The notes beneath the pieces are model-generated. The model ran no database searches. It was given only the letters and a program-made list of their open reading frames with translations, and was not told the DNA's origin. A stretch of 64,000 nucleotides of DNA from Saccharopolyspora gloriosae (GTDB lineage Bacteria > Actinomycetota > Actinomycetes > Mycobacteriales > Pseudonocardiaceae): positions 6,077,501-6,141,500 of the forward strand of contig NZ_JACHIV010000001.1 in NCBI RefSeq assembly GCF_014203325.1, in the 5' to 3' direction. A program made the position numbers and the translations under genes. Shown here in pieces: positions 27,207 through 37,078 of the stretch (position 1 is the stretch's first letter; the number at the start of each line of letters is the position of its first letter).

Positions 27207-27527
27207 CCCCCCGGCGAGCAACCCCCGTACACCGAAGCCGCGCCTTGGGCGGCGAAGCAAGCCTGCCTCGCGGCCGAAGGCCGTGCCTCGCGGCGAAGCC
27301 GTGCCTTGGGCTGCGAAGCAAGCCTGCCTTGCGGCGAAGCCGTGCCTGTATGTGCGAAGCACATAGCCCACGTCAAAAAGGTGACAACCCGCGGGTTCTC
27401 AGCTGCTTCCTCGCGAGGACAGCTTTTTCCCTCGTGGCGGAGCCACTCGGGAAAAAGATCCCGCAGCGAGGAAGCAGCTGAGGTTCCGCCACCCCACCAC
27501 CCGAACAAAAAGACCGGGCGGGCAGTC
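27207..27527 (-). repeat. Composite intergenic repeat, copy A
   Basis: Lies in the convergent gap and reads on the minus strand, beginning right after the rlmB stop. Outer arms at 27398-27414 and 27466-27482 are perfect 17-bp complements (CTCAGCTGCTTCCTCGC). The inner hairpin is CTTTTTCCC/GGGAAAAAG (27423-27431, 27449-27457) with GTGGC/GCCAC and a three-base loop. A second perfect hairpin is at 27349-27365. An array of mini-hairpins (CGGC-TTC-GCCG type) runs to about 27207. Confidence 0.85.
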
Positions 27528-28499
27528 TCAGCGGGAAAAAGTACGGGTCCGACGGCGGCGGGCTACTTCGGAAAGTACAACCCCCGCAGCAACAGAAGCG
27601 TTCAACGACTCCACCTGCCCCGCCATCGGGATGGACACCGTCTGATCGCAGGTGTCCCGCACCAGCCGGGACAGTCCGCGCCCTTCCGATCCGACGACGA
27701 CGACGAGCGGCCCGGTGGCCAGTTCCAGCTCGTCGGAGGTGATGTCGGAGTCGGCGTCGAGCCCGATGACCATCAGGCCTTCGGATTTGAGGTCCTTGAG
27801 CGTCCGGGTCAGGTTGACCGCCATCGCCACGGGCAGTTGCGCGGCCGTGCCCGCGCTGGTGCGCCACGCGACTGCGGTGATTCCGGCGCTGCGCCGCTGC
27901 GGCAGGATCACGCCGTGCGCGCCGAACGCGGCGGCGGAGCGGATGACCGCTCCGAGGTTGCGCGGGTCGGTCACTCCGTCCAGCGCCACCAGCAGCGGTG
28001 GCATGCCGGAGTCCTGGGCGTGGGTGAGCACGTCCTCGGGGTGCGCGTACTTGTACGGCGGCACCTGCAGGGCGACGCCTTGGTGCAGCGCGCCGCCGGT
28101 GATCCGGTCGAGTTCGGTGCGGGGCACGTCGAGCACGGAGATGCCCTTGTCGGACGCGTTGCGCACGGCGTCCTTGACCCGGTCGTCGGTGTCGATGCCC
28201 TGCGCCACGTACAGCCCGGTGGCCGGGACGCCGGCGCGGAGGCATTCGGCGACGGGGTTGCGCCCGGCGACCAGTTCCGGCAGTTCACGCTGCTCGCGCT
28301 GCCTGCGGTTCTGCTGTTCGGTCTTCGCCTTGGCCGCGTCGGCCCGCTTCTTCGCGGGGTGCGGGACGCGGTCCTTGGCCTTCGGCGTCGGGCCTTTGCC
28401 TTCGAGCCCCTTGCGACGCTGGCCGCCGGAGCCCTTCACCATCCCCTTCTTGGAGCCCGGCTTGCGGGTCGCCCCACGGCGCTTGTCGTTGCCTGCCAA
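27528..28499 (-). CDS. rlmB: 23S rRNA 2'-O-ribose methyltransferase RlmB (TrmH family)
   Basis: A 323-residue SPOUT methyltransferase that methylates the 2'-OH of a 23S rRNA guanosine using SAM. About 70 basic N-terminal residues (RNA-binding tail) precede the substrate-binding domain ([15 protein letters not shown]) and the knotted domain with [37 protein letters not shown] and [21 protein letters not shown] start at 28499 with GGTGA upstream, six bases after cysS. Orthologue of Rv3579c by sequence pattern and position. Confidence 0.94.
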   Translation of the reverse strand: MAGNDKRRGATRKPGSKKGMVKGSGGQRRKGLEGKGPTPKAKDRVPHPAKKRADAAKAKTEQQNRRQREQRELPELVAGRNPVAECLRAGVPATGLYVAQGIDTDDRVKDAVRNASDKGISVLDVPRTELDRITGGALHQGVALQVPPYKYAHPEDVLTHAQDSGMPPLLVALDGVTDPRNLGAVIRSAAAFGAHGVILPQRRSAGITAVAWRTSAGTAAQLPVAMAVNLTRTLKDLKSEGLMVIGLDADSDITSDELELATGPLVVVVGSEGRGLSRLVRDTCDQTVSIPMAGQVESLNASVAAGVVLSEVARRRRTRTFSR

Positions 28500-28505
28500 C
28501 GTTCG

Positions 28506-29900
28506 TCACCCGTCCTTGAGTGTCCACATCGGACCGTCGGGTGTGTCCTCGACGGCGACGCCGGAAGCCAGCAGCCGGTCCCGCAGCAGGTCGGCGGTGG
28601 CGAAGTCGCGCTCCGCCCGAGCCTTCTGCCGCTGCTCCAGCAGGCCGTCCACCAGCTCTGTCAGTGCTCGGCGCGCGGCGTCGTCGGCACCTGATTCCTC
28701 GGCCCACTGCGGGGCGAGGGGGTCCAGGCCGAGCACATCGGTCATGGCGCGCACCGAGGCCGCGGCGGTGCGCGCGACCTGGTCGTCACCGGTGTCGAGC
28801 GCGGCGTTGCCCTCGCGGATCGCGGTGTGCACGGCCGCGAGCGCCTGCGGGGTGGACAGGTCGTCGTCCATCGCCGCCGCGAACTCGGGGCGCACTTCGC
28901 CGGGTTCCACGCCGCCGGTGCGCTGGGCGACGCGGCGCACGAAGGATTCGATGCGCCGGTAGGTCGCCACCGCTTCCTGCAGCGCTTCCTCGGAGAACTC
29001 CAGCGTCGAGCGGTAGTGCGGGCCGACCAGGTAGTAGCGCAGCTCGCTGGCGCGGGCGCGCTGCAGCACCGCGGGAATGCTCATGGTGTTGCCGAGCGAC
29101 TTCGACATCTTCTCGCCGCTCATGGTCACCCAGGCGTTGTGCAGCCAGTACCGCGCGAAGGGGTCGCCGGCGGCGTTGGACTGCGCGAGTTCGTTCTCGT
29201 GGTGCGGGAACACCAGGTCCAGGCCGCCGCCGTGGATGTCGAACTCGCCGCCCAGGTAGTAGGTGGCCATCGCCGAGCACTCCAGGTGCCAGCCGGGGCG
29301 GCCGTCGCCCCACGGCGTCGGCCAGCTCGGCTCGCCGGGCTTCGCGGCCTTCCACAGCGTGAAGTCGCGCGGGTCGCGCTTGCCGCCCGCCGCGGCCTCG
29401 CCCTGCTGCACTTCGTCGAGGCGCTGGCCGGACAGCCGCCCGTAGGACTCGCTGAAGGAGCCGACGGAGAAGTAGACGTCGCCGCCCGCGCAGTAGGCGT
29501 GGCCCTTGTCGACGAGCCGCTGGATCAGCTCCACCATCTGGCCGATGTGCCCGGTCGCGCGCGGCAACGCCGACGGCGGGAGGCAGCCGAGCTGGTCGTA
29601 GGCCTTCTCGAAGGCGCGCTCGTGCGTGGCGGCCCACTCCCACCAGGGGCGGCCCGCCTCGTCGGCCTTGTTGATGATCTTGTCGTCGATGTCGGTGACG
29701 TTGCGGACCAGCCGCACGTCGTACCCGGTGCGCAGCAGCCAGCGGCGCAGCACGTCGAAGTTGAGCCCGCTGCGCACGTGGCCGATGTGCGGCACGCCCT
29801 GCACGGTGGCCCCACAGACGTAGATCGACGCCACTCCGTCGCAGCGCGGGTGGAATTCGCGCGTCGTGCGGGTCGCGGTGTCATGCAGGTGCAGGCTCAC
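28506..29900 (-). CDS. cysS: Cysteinyl-tRNA synthetase
   Basis: A 464-residue class I aminoacyl-tRNA synthetase charging tRNA-Cys. Seen are [18 protein letters not shown] (zinc Cys and HIGH box), the zinc-site LECS and HHENELAQS, and EKMSKSLGN (KMSKS loop). The C-terminal helical anticodon-binding region ends in [19 protein letters not shown]. The start is GTG 29900, since TACCAT lies six bases upstream (leaderless). An upstream in-frame extension exists but lacks conservation. Co-transcribed with rlmB. Confidence 0.96.
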   Translation of the reverse strand: MSLHLHDTATRTTREFHPRCDGVASIYVCGATVQGVPHIGHVRSGLNFDVLRRWLLRTGYDVRLVRNVTDIDDKIINKADEAGRPWWEWAATHERAFEKAYDQLGCLPPSALPRATGHIGQMVELIQRLVDKGHAYCAGGDVYFSVGSFSESYGRLSGQRLDEVQQGEAAAGGKRDPRDFTLWKAAKPGEPSWPTPWGDGRPGWHLECSAMATYYLGGEFDIHGGGLDLVFPHHENELAQSNAAGDPFARYWLHNAWVTMSGEKMSKSLGNTMSIPAVLQRARASELRYYLVGPHYRSTLEFSEEALQEAVATYRRIESFVRRVAQRTGGVEPGEVRPEFAAAMDDDLSTPQALAAVHTAIREGNAALDTGDDQVARTAAASVRAMTDVLGLDPLAPQWAEESGADDAARRALTELVDGLLEQRQKARAERDFATADLLRDRLLASGVAVEDTPDGPMWTLKDG

Positions 29901-29912
29901 GCCTCGATGGTA
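29901..29912 (-). promoter_or_regulatory. Leaderless -10 element for cysS
   Basis: On the minus strand TACCAT (29912-29907) is six bases before GTG 29900. Confidence 0.5.
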
Positions 29913-30011
29913 CGGGGATACCTCGATCGTGAACCACGACAGGGGGCTTCTCGTCAAGGCTTGGCTAGCGGCGCTCTCCTGGTCGGACCGTCTCGGAGCG
30001 GGCTCAGCCGA

Positions 30012-30719
30012 TCATGCTCCGGTCGTGGGCGCGGGCAGCACGCCGTGCTCGGCGACCGCCGCGAGCAGCGCATCCGGTCGTTGCGCGGTGGGCAGCGGTT
30101 CCACGATGGACACCGCGCAGCCGACCGCGGCGGCCCCGCCGTCGGCCTCCTCGCTGTCGCCGATCATGAGCGCTTCCTCCGGCGCCACGCCGATCCGCTC
30201 GCAGGCGCGCAGGAACAGCTTCGGGTCCGGCTTGATCACGCCTTCGACGTAGGACATCAGGTACTCGTCGACGAGGTCCAGCACGCCGAGCTTCGCGAAC
30301 GCCGGGCGGATGTCGAACGCGATGTTGCTGATCACTCCGATCAGCACGCCCGCTTCGCGCAGGTCGCGCAGCACCTGCGCGGTGTCCGGGTAGGGCGTCC
30401 AGGACAGCGGGTCGACGAGCCGGCCGTAGAGGGCCTCGGCCTGCTCCGAGGTGCCGACTCCGGACAACCGCAGCACTTCGAGGTTCGACTTGCGGTGCAT
30501 CGCGGGGTCGAGGTCGCGCTGCTCCCAGGCGTCCAGGAACTCCGGTTCCATCCGCACCGAGTTGCCGGTCGGCGCGGTGAGCCTGCGCAGCAGTTCCGTC
30601 TGCGCCTCCAAGTCCAGCGGATCCCCGCTGCCGTCGGTGAGCCCGGCGAGCCAGGTCTCGTCCTGTTCCAAGCGGAACAACGTGCCGGAGTAGTCGAAGA
30701 ACACCGCGCGCAAGCTCAC
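30012..30719 (-). CDS. HAD-family hydrolase
   Basis: A 235-residue haloacid dehalogenase-like phosphatase. Motif I is FFDYSGTLFRL (nucleophile Asp; the fourth residue is Ser rather than the usual Asp-Gly pattern DxDGT). Motif II is IGVISNIA, the motif III lysine is VIKPDPKLF and motif IV is MIGDSEEAD. An alpha-helical cap lies between residues 20 and 90. The substrate is unknown. The start GTG 30719 is chosen because TACGGT lies seven bases upstream; an ATG at 30749 is in frame. Confidence 0.85.
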   Translation of the reverse strand: MSLRAVFFDYSGTLFRLEQDETWLAGLTDGSGDPLDLEAQTELLRRLTAPTGNSVRMEPEFLDAWEQRDLDPAMHRKSNLEVLRLSGVGTSEQAEALYGRLVDPLSWTPYPDTAQVLRDLREAGVLIGVISNIAFDIRPAFAKLGVLDLVDEYLMSYVEGVIKPDPKLFLRACERIGVAPEEALMIGDSEEADGGAAAVGCAVSIVEPLPTAQRPDALLAAVAEHGVLPAPTTGA

Positions 30720-30732
30720 GGAACCCACCGTA
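30720..30732 (-). promoter_or_regulatory. Leaderless -10 element for the HAD gene
   Basis: On the minus strand TACGGT (30732-30727) is seven bases before GTG 30719. Confidence 0.45.
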
Positions 30733-30806
30733 CTGGCCGCGACCGGCATGGTCCGCAGATCGCGGCCGATCTCACGCCGCGACCGGTCGCGGCGCTCACC
30801 ACCCGC

Positions 30807-31007
30807 TCAGCAGTGCCCGGCGTCGTCCCGGTACATCGGCGCGACGATGCCGAACACGCACGAGGCGGTGCTGATCCAGAGGACGACGGCGGCGAGGCTG
30901 AGCGCGGCGGGACCGCCACCCGCCCACAGCAGCATCGAGCAGGGCCAAGCGATCAAGGGCTGACCGACCACGGTCCTGCGCACCCAGCGATTGCGTTCGA
31001 TCACCAT
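30807..31007 (-). CDS. Small membrane protein, 66 residues
   Basis: A hypothetical protein with two hydrophobic segments (VGQPLIAWPCSMLLWAGG and ALSLAAVVLWISTASCVFGIVAP), a basic N-terminus (MVIERNRWVRR) and a short hydrophilic tail. The ATG at 31007 has no clear ribosome site, and a start 15 codons further up is possible. It fills the gap between the HAD gene and ispF. I do not recognise the family, and it could be a chance frame. Confidence 0.45.
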   Translation of the reverse strand: MVIERNRWVRRTVVGQPLIAWPCSMLLWAGGGPAALSLAAVVLWISTASCVFGIVAPMYRDDAGHC

Positions 31008-31108
31008 GGGTCGAGCATGACCCCGGGTGAGCGCCACGGCCAGGGTGCGCACCCCGAGCTTTCCCCGACTTATCCCCCTGGTGGCGCGGAATTAACCGAA
31101 TCCGCAGG

Positions 31109-31591
31109 TCAAGCCACCGAGAAGAGCAATGCGGTGGCCACCGCGGCGACGCCCTCGCCGCGTCCGGTCAGCCCGAGCCCGTCACTGGTCGTGCCGGACA
31201 CCGACACCGGGGCCCCGAGCACGTCGGAGAGCACCCGCTGCGCCTCGTCCCGGCGCTTGCCGATGCGCGGCGCGTTGCCGATGACCTGGACCGTGGCGTT
31301 GCCGACCTGATATCCGGCCGCGGTGATCCGGGAGAGCACTTCGGTGAGCAGCTCAGCGCCGTGCGCCCCGGCCCACCGGTCGTCGCCGGTGCCGAACACG
31401 GCGCCCAGGTCGCCGAGGCCCGCCGCCGAGAGCAGCGCGTCGCACAGCGCGTGCGAGGCGACGTCGCCGTCGGAGTGCCCGCTGCACCCGTCGACTCCGG
31501 GCCACAGCAGCCCGGCGATCCAGCACTCGCGGCCGGCTTCCACGGGGTGCACGTCGACGCCCTGCCCGATCTTCGGCAGTGGTGCGGTCAC
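31109..31591 (-). CDS. ispF: 2-C-methyl-D-erythritol 2,4-cyclodiphosphate synthase IspF
   Basis: A 160-residue enzyme of the non-mevalonate (MEP) isoprenoid pathway, cyclising CDP-methylerythritol phosphate. The zinc ligands appear in GVDVHPVE (Asp, His) and the downstream His in [17 protein letters not shown] and [13 protein letters not shown] complete the family pattern. GTG at 31591 overlaps the ispD stop by four bases, so the pair is translationally coupled within carD-ispD-ispF. Confidence 0.96.
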   Translation of the reverse strand: MTAPLPKIGQGVDVHPVEAGRECWIAGLLWPGVDGCSGHSDGDVASHALCDALLSAAGLGDLGAVFGTGDDRWAGAHGAELLTEVLSRITAAGYQVGNATVQVIGNAPRIGKRRDEAQRVLSDVLGAPVSVSGTTSDGLGLTGRGEGVAAVATALLFSVA

Positions 31592-32289
31592 CGGGGTTCT
31601 CCGATCGGTTCGACCGCCAGCACCGACTCGGCGACCGCCAAGTCGAACGCGGTGGTGATCTTCAACGCGTGCGGGTGGCCGGGCACGGTGCGCACCTCGC
31701 CACCGATGCGTTCGACGAGCCCGGCGTCGTCGGTGGCGGCGTCGCCCGCCGCGTCGTAGGCGGCGCGCAGCACGTCGAGGCTGAAGCCTTGCGGGGTCTG
31801 GACGCTGCGCAGCTGCGAGCGGTCCACGGTGGCGGTGACCGCGCCGCCCGCGTCGACCTGCTTGATCGTGTCGGCGACCGGGAGCACCGGGATCACCGCG
31901 GAGGCACCTGCGCGCACGGCGTCCACCACGTCGGTGATGACGACGGCCGGGGTGAACGCACGCGCCGCGTCGTGCACGAGCACCACATCGGCATCGGGAA
32001 CCACGCGTTCGGCGACCGCGAGCGCGAGCCGGACCGACTCGGTGCGATCCGCGCCACCGGGCACCACGTGCACCACGGCCGGATCGAACTCGCCGAGATC
32101 GCGTTCCACGACCTCCACCTGGTCGGGAGGAGCCGCGACGACCACGCGGTGCACGCGGCCGGAGTCCAGCAGACCGCGGACCGCGCGCACCAGCAGGGAT
32201 TCACCCGATACCGGGACCAGCGCTTTCGGCATTCCGGCTCCGAGGCGCACACCGCGCCCGGCAGCCGGAACGAGAGCCACCACGTTCAC
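31588..32289 (-). CDS. ispD: 2-C-methyl-D-erythritol 4-phosphate cytidylyltransferase IspD
   Basis: A 233-residue MEP-pathway enzyme that adds CMP to methylerythritol phosphate. N-terminal [19 protein letters not shown] is the CTP-binding signature. VHDAARAF and [11 protein letters not shown] follow, then [16 protein letters not shown] near the C-terminus. The start is taken as GTG 32289 ([11 protein letters not shown]), but two later GTG codons are possible. It lies 19 bases after carD. Confidence 0.94.
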   Translation of the reverse strand: MNVVALVPAAGRGVRLGAGMPKALVPVSGESLLVRAVRGLLDSGRVHRVVVAAPPDQVEVVERDLGEFDPAVVHVVPGGADRTESVRLALAVAERVVPDADVVLVHDAARAFTPAVVITDVVDAVRAGASAVIPVLPVADTIKQVDAGGAVTATVDRSQLRSVQTPQGFSLDVLRAAYDAAGDAATDDAGLVERIGGEVRTVPGHPHALKITTAFDLAVAESVLAVEPIGEPR

Positions 32290-32308
32290 GTTGAGCAGGA
32301 CCCGCCGA

Positions 32309-32797
32309 TCACACCGCCGTGGCGAGAACTTCGTCCAGCAGGGACTCGGCCTTGCCCTCGTCGGTTCCTTCGGCCAGTGCCAATTCGCTGACCAGTATTT
32401 GCCTCGCCTTGGCCAACATGCGCTTCTCACCCGCGGACAGGCCACGGTCCTTCTCGCGCCGCCAGAGGTCGCGCACCACTTCGGCCACCTTGTTCACATC
32501 GCCGGAGGCGAGCTTCTCCACGTTGGCCTTGTACCGCCGGGACCAGTTCGTCGGTTCCTCGGTATGCGGGGCACGCAGCACATCGAAGACTCGATCGAGA
32601 CCCTCTTGACCGACGACGTCCCGAACACCGACGATCTCGGCGTTGTCAGCGGGAACGCGAACGGTCAAATCACCCTGCGCGACCTTGAGGACGAGGTACT
32701 GCTTTTCCTCGCCCTTGATCACACGGGTCTCTATTGCTTCGATGAGCGCGGCGCCGTGATGCGGGTAGACGACGGTCTCTCCGACCTTGAAAACCAT
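32309..32797 (-). CDS. carD: CarD-type RNA polymerase-binding regulator
   Basis: A 162-residue global transcription factor that binds the RNA polymerase beta subunit and stabilises open complexes, chiefly at rRNA promoters. The N-terminal Tudor-like domain ([21 protein letters not shown]) contacts polymerase. The helical C-terminal domain carries [13 protein letters not shown], including the tryptophan that wedges at the -10 edge. ATG 32797 follows AGAGGA. Same order as Rv3583c-ispD-ispF. Confidence 0.96.
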   Translation of the reverse strand: MVFKVGETVVYPHHGAALIEAIETRVIKGEEKQYLVLKVAQGDLTVRVPADNAEIVGVRDVVGQEGLDRVFDVLRAPHTEEPTNWSRRYKANVEKLASGDVNKVAEVVRDLWRREKDRGLSAGEKRMLAKARQILVSELALAEGTDEGKAESLLDEVLATAV

Positions 32798-33085
32798 GTG
32801 TCCTCTGCCCCTTTCGCTGCGCCCAGCTTAGCATGCGCGGCAACCGAGCCTCGACCGGCTCCCGCGTGTCGTCGCAGGTCAGGACGCGATCGGGGGTTGA
32901 CAAACAGCCTCCGGGCGTGCATCCGGAGGGTAGCCGGCGCCCCCGTTTGATCCACTGTGGACACCCTCCGAACACGGTTCACGACCCGGGATCGGGAACC
33001 GATGTGGGGTCTGCCTACTGGTCACGAGAACCGGACCATTAAGCTCCATCGCGGTCGTCCGGCTATCAGGAAGGACACTGCCACC

Positions 33086-33649
33086 GTGAGCCGCCCTCAG
33101 CACCACACCTTTCGCGTGCGGTTGACCTCGGCCGCCCTCGGCCTGGGTGCCGTCGTCGCACTCGCCGGCTGCAGCGCGGGTCAGGTCACCGAGACCGACA
33201 CGCAGGTCGCCGCCGTCCCAGGCGGCAGCGGCGATGCCAACGGCATCGGCGTCCGCAACGCGACGCTGTCCTTCCCCGAGAGCGGCGCCCGCTACGCCGC
33301 CGGTTCGTCCGCCCCGCTCGCGGGCGTGCTGATCAACGACACCGGCGAGCTGGACCGCCTCGTGCAGGTCAACAGCACTTTCGCGGGCTCGGTCGAGGTC
33401 GGCAAGGAGCGGACGCTGCCCTCGCGGACCGCGCTGCACGCCTACGGCGCGGACAACGCGCACGCGAGCGGCACCCAGCAGCGCGAGGTCTCGATCACGC
33501 TGAAGGGCCTCACCCAGGACATCACGCCCGGCGTGACGATCCCGGTGACCTTCGTGTTCGAGAAGGCCGGTCCGCTGACCGTGCAGGTGCCGATCGGCGA
33601 GGACTCCACGCCGCGCCCCGACACCGGTGGCGAGGAATCGCACCACTGA
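33086..33649 (+). CDS. LpqE-like lipoprotein
   Basis: A 187-residue predicted lipoprotein. The signal segment LGLGAVVALAGCSAG carries the lipobox Cys near residue 29. The beta-sandwich that follows (YAAGSSAPLAGVLINDTGELDRLVQV, later ITLKGLTQDITPGVTIPVTF) resembles LpqE, itself PCuAC-like. The His/Met copper ligands of PCuAC are not obvious, so metal binding is unproven. GTG 33086 follows AGGAAGGA. Divergent from carD, as Rv3584 is in mycobacteria. Confidence 0.8.
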   Translation: MSRPQHHTFRVRLTSAALGLGAVVALAGCSAGQVTETDTQVAAVPGGSGDANGIGVRNATLSFPESGARYAAGSSAPLAGVLINDTGELDRLVQVNSTFAGSVEVGKERTLPSRTALHAYGADNAHASGTQQREVSITLKGLTQDITPGVTIPVTFVFEKAGPLTVQVPIGEDSTPRPDTGGEESHH

Positions 33650-33671
33650 TCTCCGGCGCTCAGCCGTCGAA

Positions 33672-33700
33672 GCCGAGGCCGCCTTCGGGCGGCCTTCGGC
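33672..33700 (+). terminator. Terminator hairpin with TTCG tetraloop
   Basis: GCCGAGGCCGCC (33672-33683) pairs with GGCGGCC-T-TCGGC (33688-33700), one base bulged, closed by a TTCG loop. It lies 22 bases after the lipoprotein stop. Confidence 0.6.
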
Positions 33701-33783
33701 ATGTCCGGGCCCGTTCCGGCAGGTCGCAGCCTCGGTCCGACACGCGGGCGTGTGTCGGACCGTGGCGCGTCGGGGCTGCCGGA

Positions 33784-33796
33784 TAGCCTCGCGATC
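33784..33796 (+). promoter_or_regulatory. Leaderless -10 element for radA
   Basis: TAGCCT (33784-33789) is seven bases before GTG 33797, with no ribosome site. Confidence 0.5.
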
Positions 33797-35173
33797 GTGC
33801 CTCCCAAGAACACCCGCGCCGCCCGGCCCGCCTTCCGCTGCGCCGAATGCGGTCACGAGGTCGCGAAGTGGGTCGGCCGCTGCCCGAAGTGCCACGAGTG
33901 GAACACGATGGACGAGGCCGCCCCGGCCAAGCCCGCGCTCGCGAAGATGGCCCCGGCGACGCCGTCGACCTCCGCCCGCCCGATCGGCGAGGTCGACCTC
34001 GACTCGGCGCGAGCGGTGCCGACGGGCATCGCGGAGCTGGACCGGGTGCTCGGCGGCGGCATCGTGCCCGGCGCGGTGATGCTGCTCGCGGGTGAGCCCG
34101 GCGTCGGCAAGTCGACCCTGCTGCTGGAGGTCGCGCACCGCTGGGCTTCGGCCCGCACCGGCGGCCCGTCGCTGTACATCACCGGTGAGGAATCCGCGGG
34201 CCAGGTGCGGCTGCGCGCGGAGCGCACCGACTCGCTGGACCCGGAGCTGTTCCTGGGGTCGGAGAACGACCTGTCCGCGGTGCTCGGCCACGTCGAGCAG
34301 ATCAAGCCGGGCCTGCTGATCGTGGACTCGGTGCAGACCGTGCAGTCCCCCGACGTGGACGGCACCCCCGGCGGCGTGACGCAGGTGCGCGCGGTCACCT
34401 CCGGGCTGGTGGCACTGGCGAAGGAACGCGGGTTGCCGGTGGTCCTGGTGGGGCACGTGACCAAGGACGGCGCCGTCGCCGGGCCGCGCGCGCTGGAGCA
34501 CCTGGTGGACGTGGTGCTCAACTTCGAGGGCGACCGGCACTCCTCGCTGCGGATGCTGCGCGGCATCAAGAACCGGTTCGGCCCGGCCGACGAGGTCGGC
34601 TGCTTCGAGCAGCGCGACGACGGCATCGCCGAGGTCACCGACCCGTCCGGCCTGTTCCTGAACCGGCAGGAGGCGGCGGTGCCCGGCACCGCGGTCACCG
34701 TGATGGTCGAGGGCAAGCGCCCGCTGCTGGCCGAGGTGCAGGCGCTGGTCGCGCCCACGCAGATGCAGATCCCCCGCCGCGCGGTCAGCGGGCTGGACTC
34801 GGCCCGGGTGTCGATGACGCTGGCGGTGCTGGACAAGCGCGGCCGCATCCGCACCGGGGAGAAGGAGGTCTTCGCCGCGACGGTCGGCGGCATGAAGGTC
34901 ACCGAACCCGCGGCGGACCTCGCCGTGGCGCTGGCCATCGCCTCCTCCTCGCTGGACGTGCCGCTGCCGCCGAACATGGTGGTGATCGGCGAGGTCGGAC
35001 TGGCCGGGGAGATCCGCCGGGTGAGCGCGGTGGGGCGGCGCCTCGCGGAGGCGGCGCGGCTGGGCTTCGACCGGGCGCTGGTGCCGCCGGACTCGGGCCG
35101 GCTTCCGCCGGGCATCAAGGCGACCGTGGTGCCGGACCTGCAGACCGCGCTGAAGTCGCTGCGGTCCCGCTGA
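33797..35173 (+). CDS. radA: DNA repair protein RadA
   Basis: A 458-residue RecA-related ATPase that promotes branch migration in recombinational repair. It has an N-terminal C4 zinc finger ([21 protein letters not shown]), Walker [10 protein letters not shown] near residue 100, the RadA-specific [11 protein letters not shown] motif, and a C-terminal Lon-protease-like domain ([30 protein letters not shown]) in which protease activity is lost in this family. The start GTG 33797 follows a leaderless -10. Followed after 20 bases by disA, as in Rv3585-Rv3586. Confidence 0.96.
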   Translation: MPPKNTRAARPAFRCAECGHEVAKWVGRCPKCHEWNTMDEAAPAKPALAKMAPATPSTSARPIGEVDLDSARAVPTGIAELDRVLGGGIVPGAVMLLAGEPGVGKSTLLLEVAHRWASARTGGPSLYITGEESAGQVRLRAERTDSLDPELFLGSENDLSAVLGHVEQIKPGLLIVDSVQTVQSPDVDGTPGGVTQVRAVTSGLVALAKERGLPVVLVGHVTKDGAVAGPRALEHLVDVVLNFEGDRHSSLRMLRGIKNRFGPADEVGCFEQRDDGIAEVTDPSGLFLNRQEAAVPGTAVTVMVEGKRPLLAEVQALVAPTQMQIPRRAVSGLDSARVSMTLAVLDKRGRIRTGEKEVFAATVGGMKVTEPAADLAVALAIASSSLDVPLPPNMVVIGEVGLAGEIRRVSAVGRRLAEAARLGFDRALVPPDSGRLPPGIKATVVPDLQTALKSLRSR

Positions 35174-35193
35174 TTCCGAGCCGGGGAGGACAG

Positions 35194-36273
35194 GTGGCGG
35201 AAAGCGTCCATCCCGAGCAGCTGCGCGCCACGCTGGCGTGGCTGGCACCCGGCACGGCGCTGCGCGACGCGTTGGAGCGCATCCTGCGCGGGCGCACCGG
35301 TGGGCTGGTCGTGCTGGGCCACGACCGGACGGTGGAGTCGATCTGCGACGGCGGTTTCCGGCTGGACGTCGAGTTCAGCGCCACCCGGCTCCGCGAGTTG
35401 TCCAAGATGGACGGTGCGGTGGTGCTGTCCACGGACGCGACGCGCATCCTGCGCGCGAACGTGCAGCTGGTCCCGGACCCGACGATCCCCACCGACGAGT
35501 CCGGCACCCGGCACCGCACCGCGGAACGCACCGCCATCCACACCGGCCACCCGGTCATCTCGGTGAGCCAGTCCATGAGCCTGATCAGCGTGTACATCCA
35601 CGGCCACCGGCACGTGCTGTCCGGTTCACCGGAGATCCTCTCCCGCGCGAACCAGGCGCTGGCCACGCTGGAGCGCTACACCGCGCGGCTCGCCGAGGTG
35701 ACGCACGCGCTGTCCGCGCTGGAGGTCGTGGACTCGGTGACGCTGCGGGACGCGATGACCGTGGTGCAGCGGCTGGAGATGGTGCGCCGCATCTCCGACG
35801 AGATCGAGGGCGCCGTGATCGAGCTGGGCCGCGACGGCCGCCTCATCGAGCTGCAGCTGGACGAGCTGGTGGGCGGCATCGACGTGGACCGGGAGCTGGT
35901 CGTGCAGGAGTACCTGCCGACGGCGGGCGGGGTGCCCAGCACGGAGCAGGTCGACGCGGCATTGGCGAAGCTGGACGCGACGGCGCTATTGGACCTGACG
36001 GCGGTGGCCCAGGCCTTCGGCTATCCGGGCGGGACCGAGGACCTGGAGGAGCAGTTGCGTCCGCGCGGCTACCGGCTGCTGGCGCGGGTTCCGCGGCTCC
36101 CGGCCGCGGTCAGGAGGGCGCTCGTGGCCGAGTTCGGTTCGCTGCGCGCGCTGCTGGCGGCCGACGTGGCGCAGCTGTGCGCGGTGGAGCACGTCGACGA
36201 GTCCCGCGCTCGCCTCATCCGCGACGCCCTCATCCGGCTCGCCGACGCCTCCACCACGGACCACTACCTCTGA
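35194..36273 (+). CDS. disA: DNA-integrity scanning diadenylate cyclase DisA
   Basis: A 359-residue enzyme that condenses two ATP into the second messenger c-di-AMP and scans DNA for branched structures. The DAC domain is at about residues 15-140 (KMDGAVVLS, and [11 protein letters not shown] with the RHR motif). A helical spine ([25 protein letters not shown]) and a C-terminal helix-hairpin-helix region ([19 protein letters not shown]) follow. GTG 35194 follows GGGGAGGA. Coupled to radA, which restrains DisA in species where tested. Confidence 0.96.
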   Translation: MAESVHPEQLRATLAWLAPGTALRDALERILRGRTGGLVVLGHDRTVESICDGGFRLDVEFSATRLRELSKMDGAVVLSTDATRILRANVQLVPDPTIPTDESGTRHRTAERTAIHTGHPVISVSQSMSLISVYIHGHRHVLSGSPEILSRANQALATLERYTARLAEVTHALSALEVVDSVTLRDAMTVVQRLEMVRRISDEIEGAVIELGRDGRLIELQLDELVGGIDVDRELVVQEYLPTAGGVPSTEQVDAALAKLDATALLDLTAVAQAFGYPGGTEDLEEQLRPRGYRLLARVPRLPAAVRRALVAEFGSLRALLAADVAQLCAVEHVDESRARLIRDALIRLADASTTDHYL

Positions 36274-36331
36274 CCGACCGTCCCTGATCCCGGCTTGAGC
36301 GGCGGGCCGGGCGGCGGAACCCCACTGCCTG

Positions 36332-36429
36332 CCTTTGATCTCGTCTTTCCAGGTGAGCGACGTCGTTGGTCGTTCCACTTGTCAGCGGCGGAGCCGCTGC
36401 GCGACCCGCTGCTCAGGCCGAGATCAAGG
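36332..36429. repeat. Inverted-repeat element between convergent disA and Rv3587c-like genes
   Basis: Arms CCTTTGATCTCG (36332-36343) and CGAGATCAAGG (36419-36429) enclose an inner hairpin AGCGGC-GGA-GCCGCT (36384-36398). The layout recalls the composite repeats (GGCGGAACC flank, central G/C hairpin with a TCC loop on the minus strand), but the arm sequence is unrelated. It may be a second repeat family or a bidirectional terminator. Confidence 0.55.
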
Positions 36430-36436
36430 CGGGCGG

Positions 36437-37066
36437 TCAGCCGGTGATCTTGAACGGGACCGGCTGGCTGATCAGGCCTTCCAGGCGGGCTCCGACGACG
36501 TAGTCGCCCGCGACGGCGGTGTCGTGCTCGGCGGCGCACTGCTTCGGGGTGGCGTCGCGGGTGGAGGAGACGCCGGTCCACTCGATCTCGTTGCGGACCG
36601 ACTCGCCCGGTTCGAGCAGCGGGGTCTCGTTGGTGGATTCGACCTGGCAGTCGTTGCTCGACCAGAACCGGGTTCCGTCCGATGTGGACACGACGATTTC
36701 GCGGAGCATGCGGTTGGTGTCCCGCACGCAGGACTTCGAGCTCGCGTTGGTGAGGACCATGCGCAGCGCGATCGGCTCGCCCGCCGGGTAGCTGTCGTCG
36801 ACCGGCTCGGCGGCGAGCCGCAGGTCTTGGTCGGCGCACGGCGGCGGGGGCGGCGGTGCGGCCGGAGCCGGGGGGCCGTGCGGCTGCGCCGGCGGCGGCG
36901 CGGCCTGCGGGGCGGGCTCGGCGGCGGTGCGCTCCGGAGCCAGGGCGCCTGCCAGGATGGCGACCCCCCACAGCACCAGGGCGATGACCAGCAAGATCGC
37001 GCCGATCGCCAGGGCGCGGCGCCGCCAGTACACCTCGCGGGGAAGCGGTCCGATGGGGTCCAGCAC
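36437..37066 (-). CDS. Membrane-anchored protein with Pro-rich linker (Rv3587c-like)
   Basis: A 209-residue protein with a basic N-terminus, one membrane helix (LAIGAILLVIALVLWGVAILAG), a linker very rich in Pro/Ala (residues 50-78) and an extracytoplasmic beta domain with four or five cysteines (CADQDLRL, SKSCVRDT, NDCQVES, KQCAAEHD). Position and layout match Rv3587c of M. tuberculosis. Function unknown. GTG 37066 has TAGTGT six bases upstream. Confidence 0.8.
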   Translation of the reverse strand: MLDPIGPLPREVYWRRRALAIGAILLVIALVLWGVAILAGALAPERTAAEPAPQAAPPPAQPHGPPAPAAPPPPPPCADQDLRLAAEPVDDSYPAGEPIALRMVLTNASSKSCVRDTNRMLREIVVSTSDGTRFWSSNDCQVESTNETPLLEPGESVRNEIEWTGVSSTRDATPKQCAAEHDTAVAGDYVVGARLEGLISQPVPFKITG

Positions 37067-37078
37067 GATCCGACACTA
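37067..37078 (-). promoter_or_regulatory. Leaderless -10 element for the Rv3587c-like gene
   Basis: On the minus strand TAGTGT (37078-37073) is six bases before GTG 37066. Confidence 0.5.

Noticed and set aside
27373-27527. Conserved peptide-like frame (PRCGIFFPSGSATREK) in the composite repeats
   Set aside because: The same peptide appears in all four copies only because the inner hairpin is conserved at DNA level. It lacks its own start and the frame runs into unrelated genes.
30720-30749. ATG at 30749 as start of the HAD gene
   Set aside because: The ten extra residues are not part of the HAD fold and GTG 30719 sits seven bases after a TACGGT -10.
28827-31310. 827-codon plus-strand open frame across cysS and the HAD gene
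   Set aside because: It spans two well-identified minus-strand genes and their gap and shows no domain.
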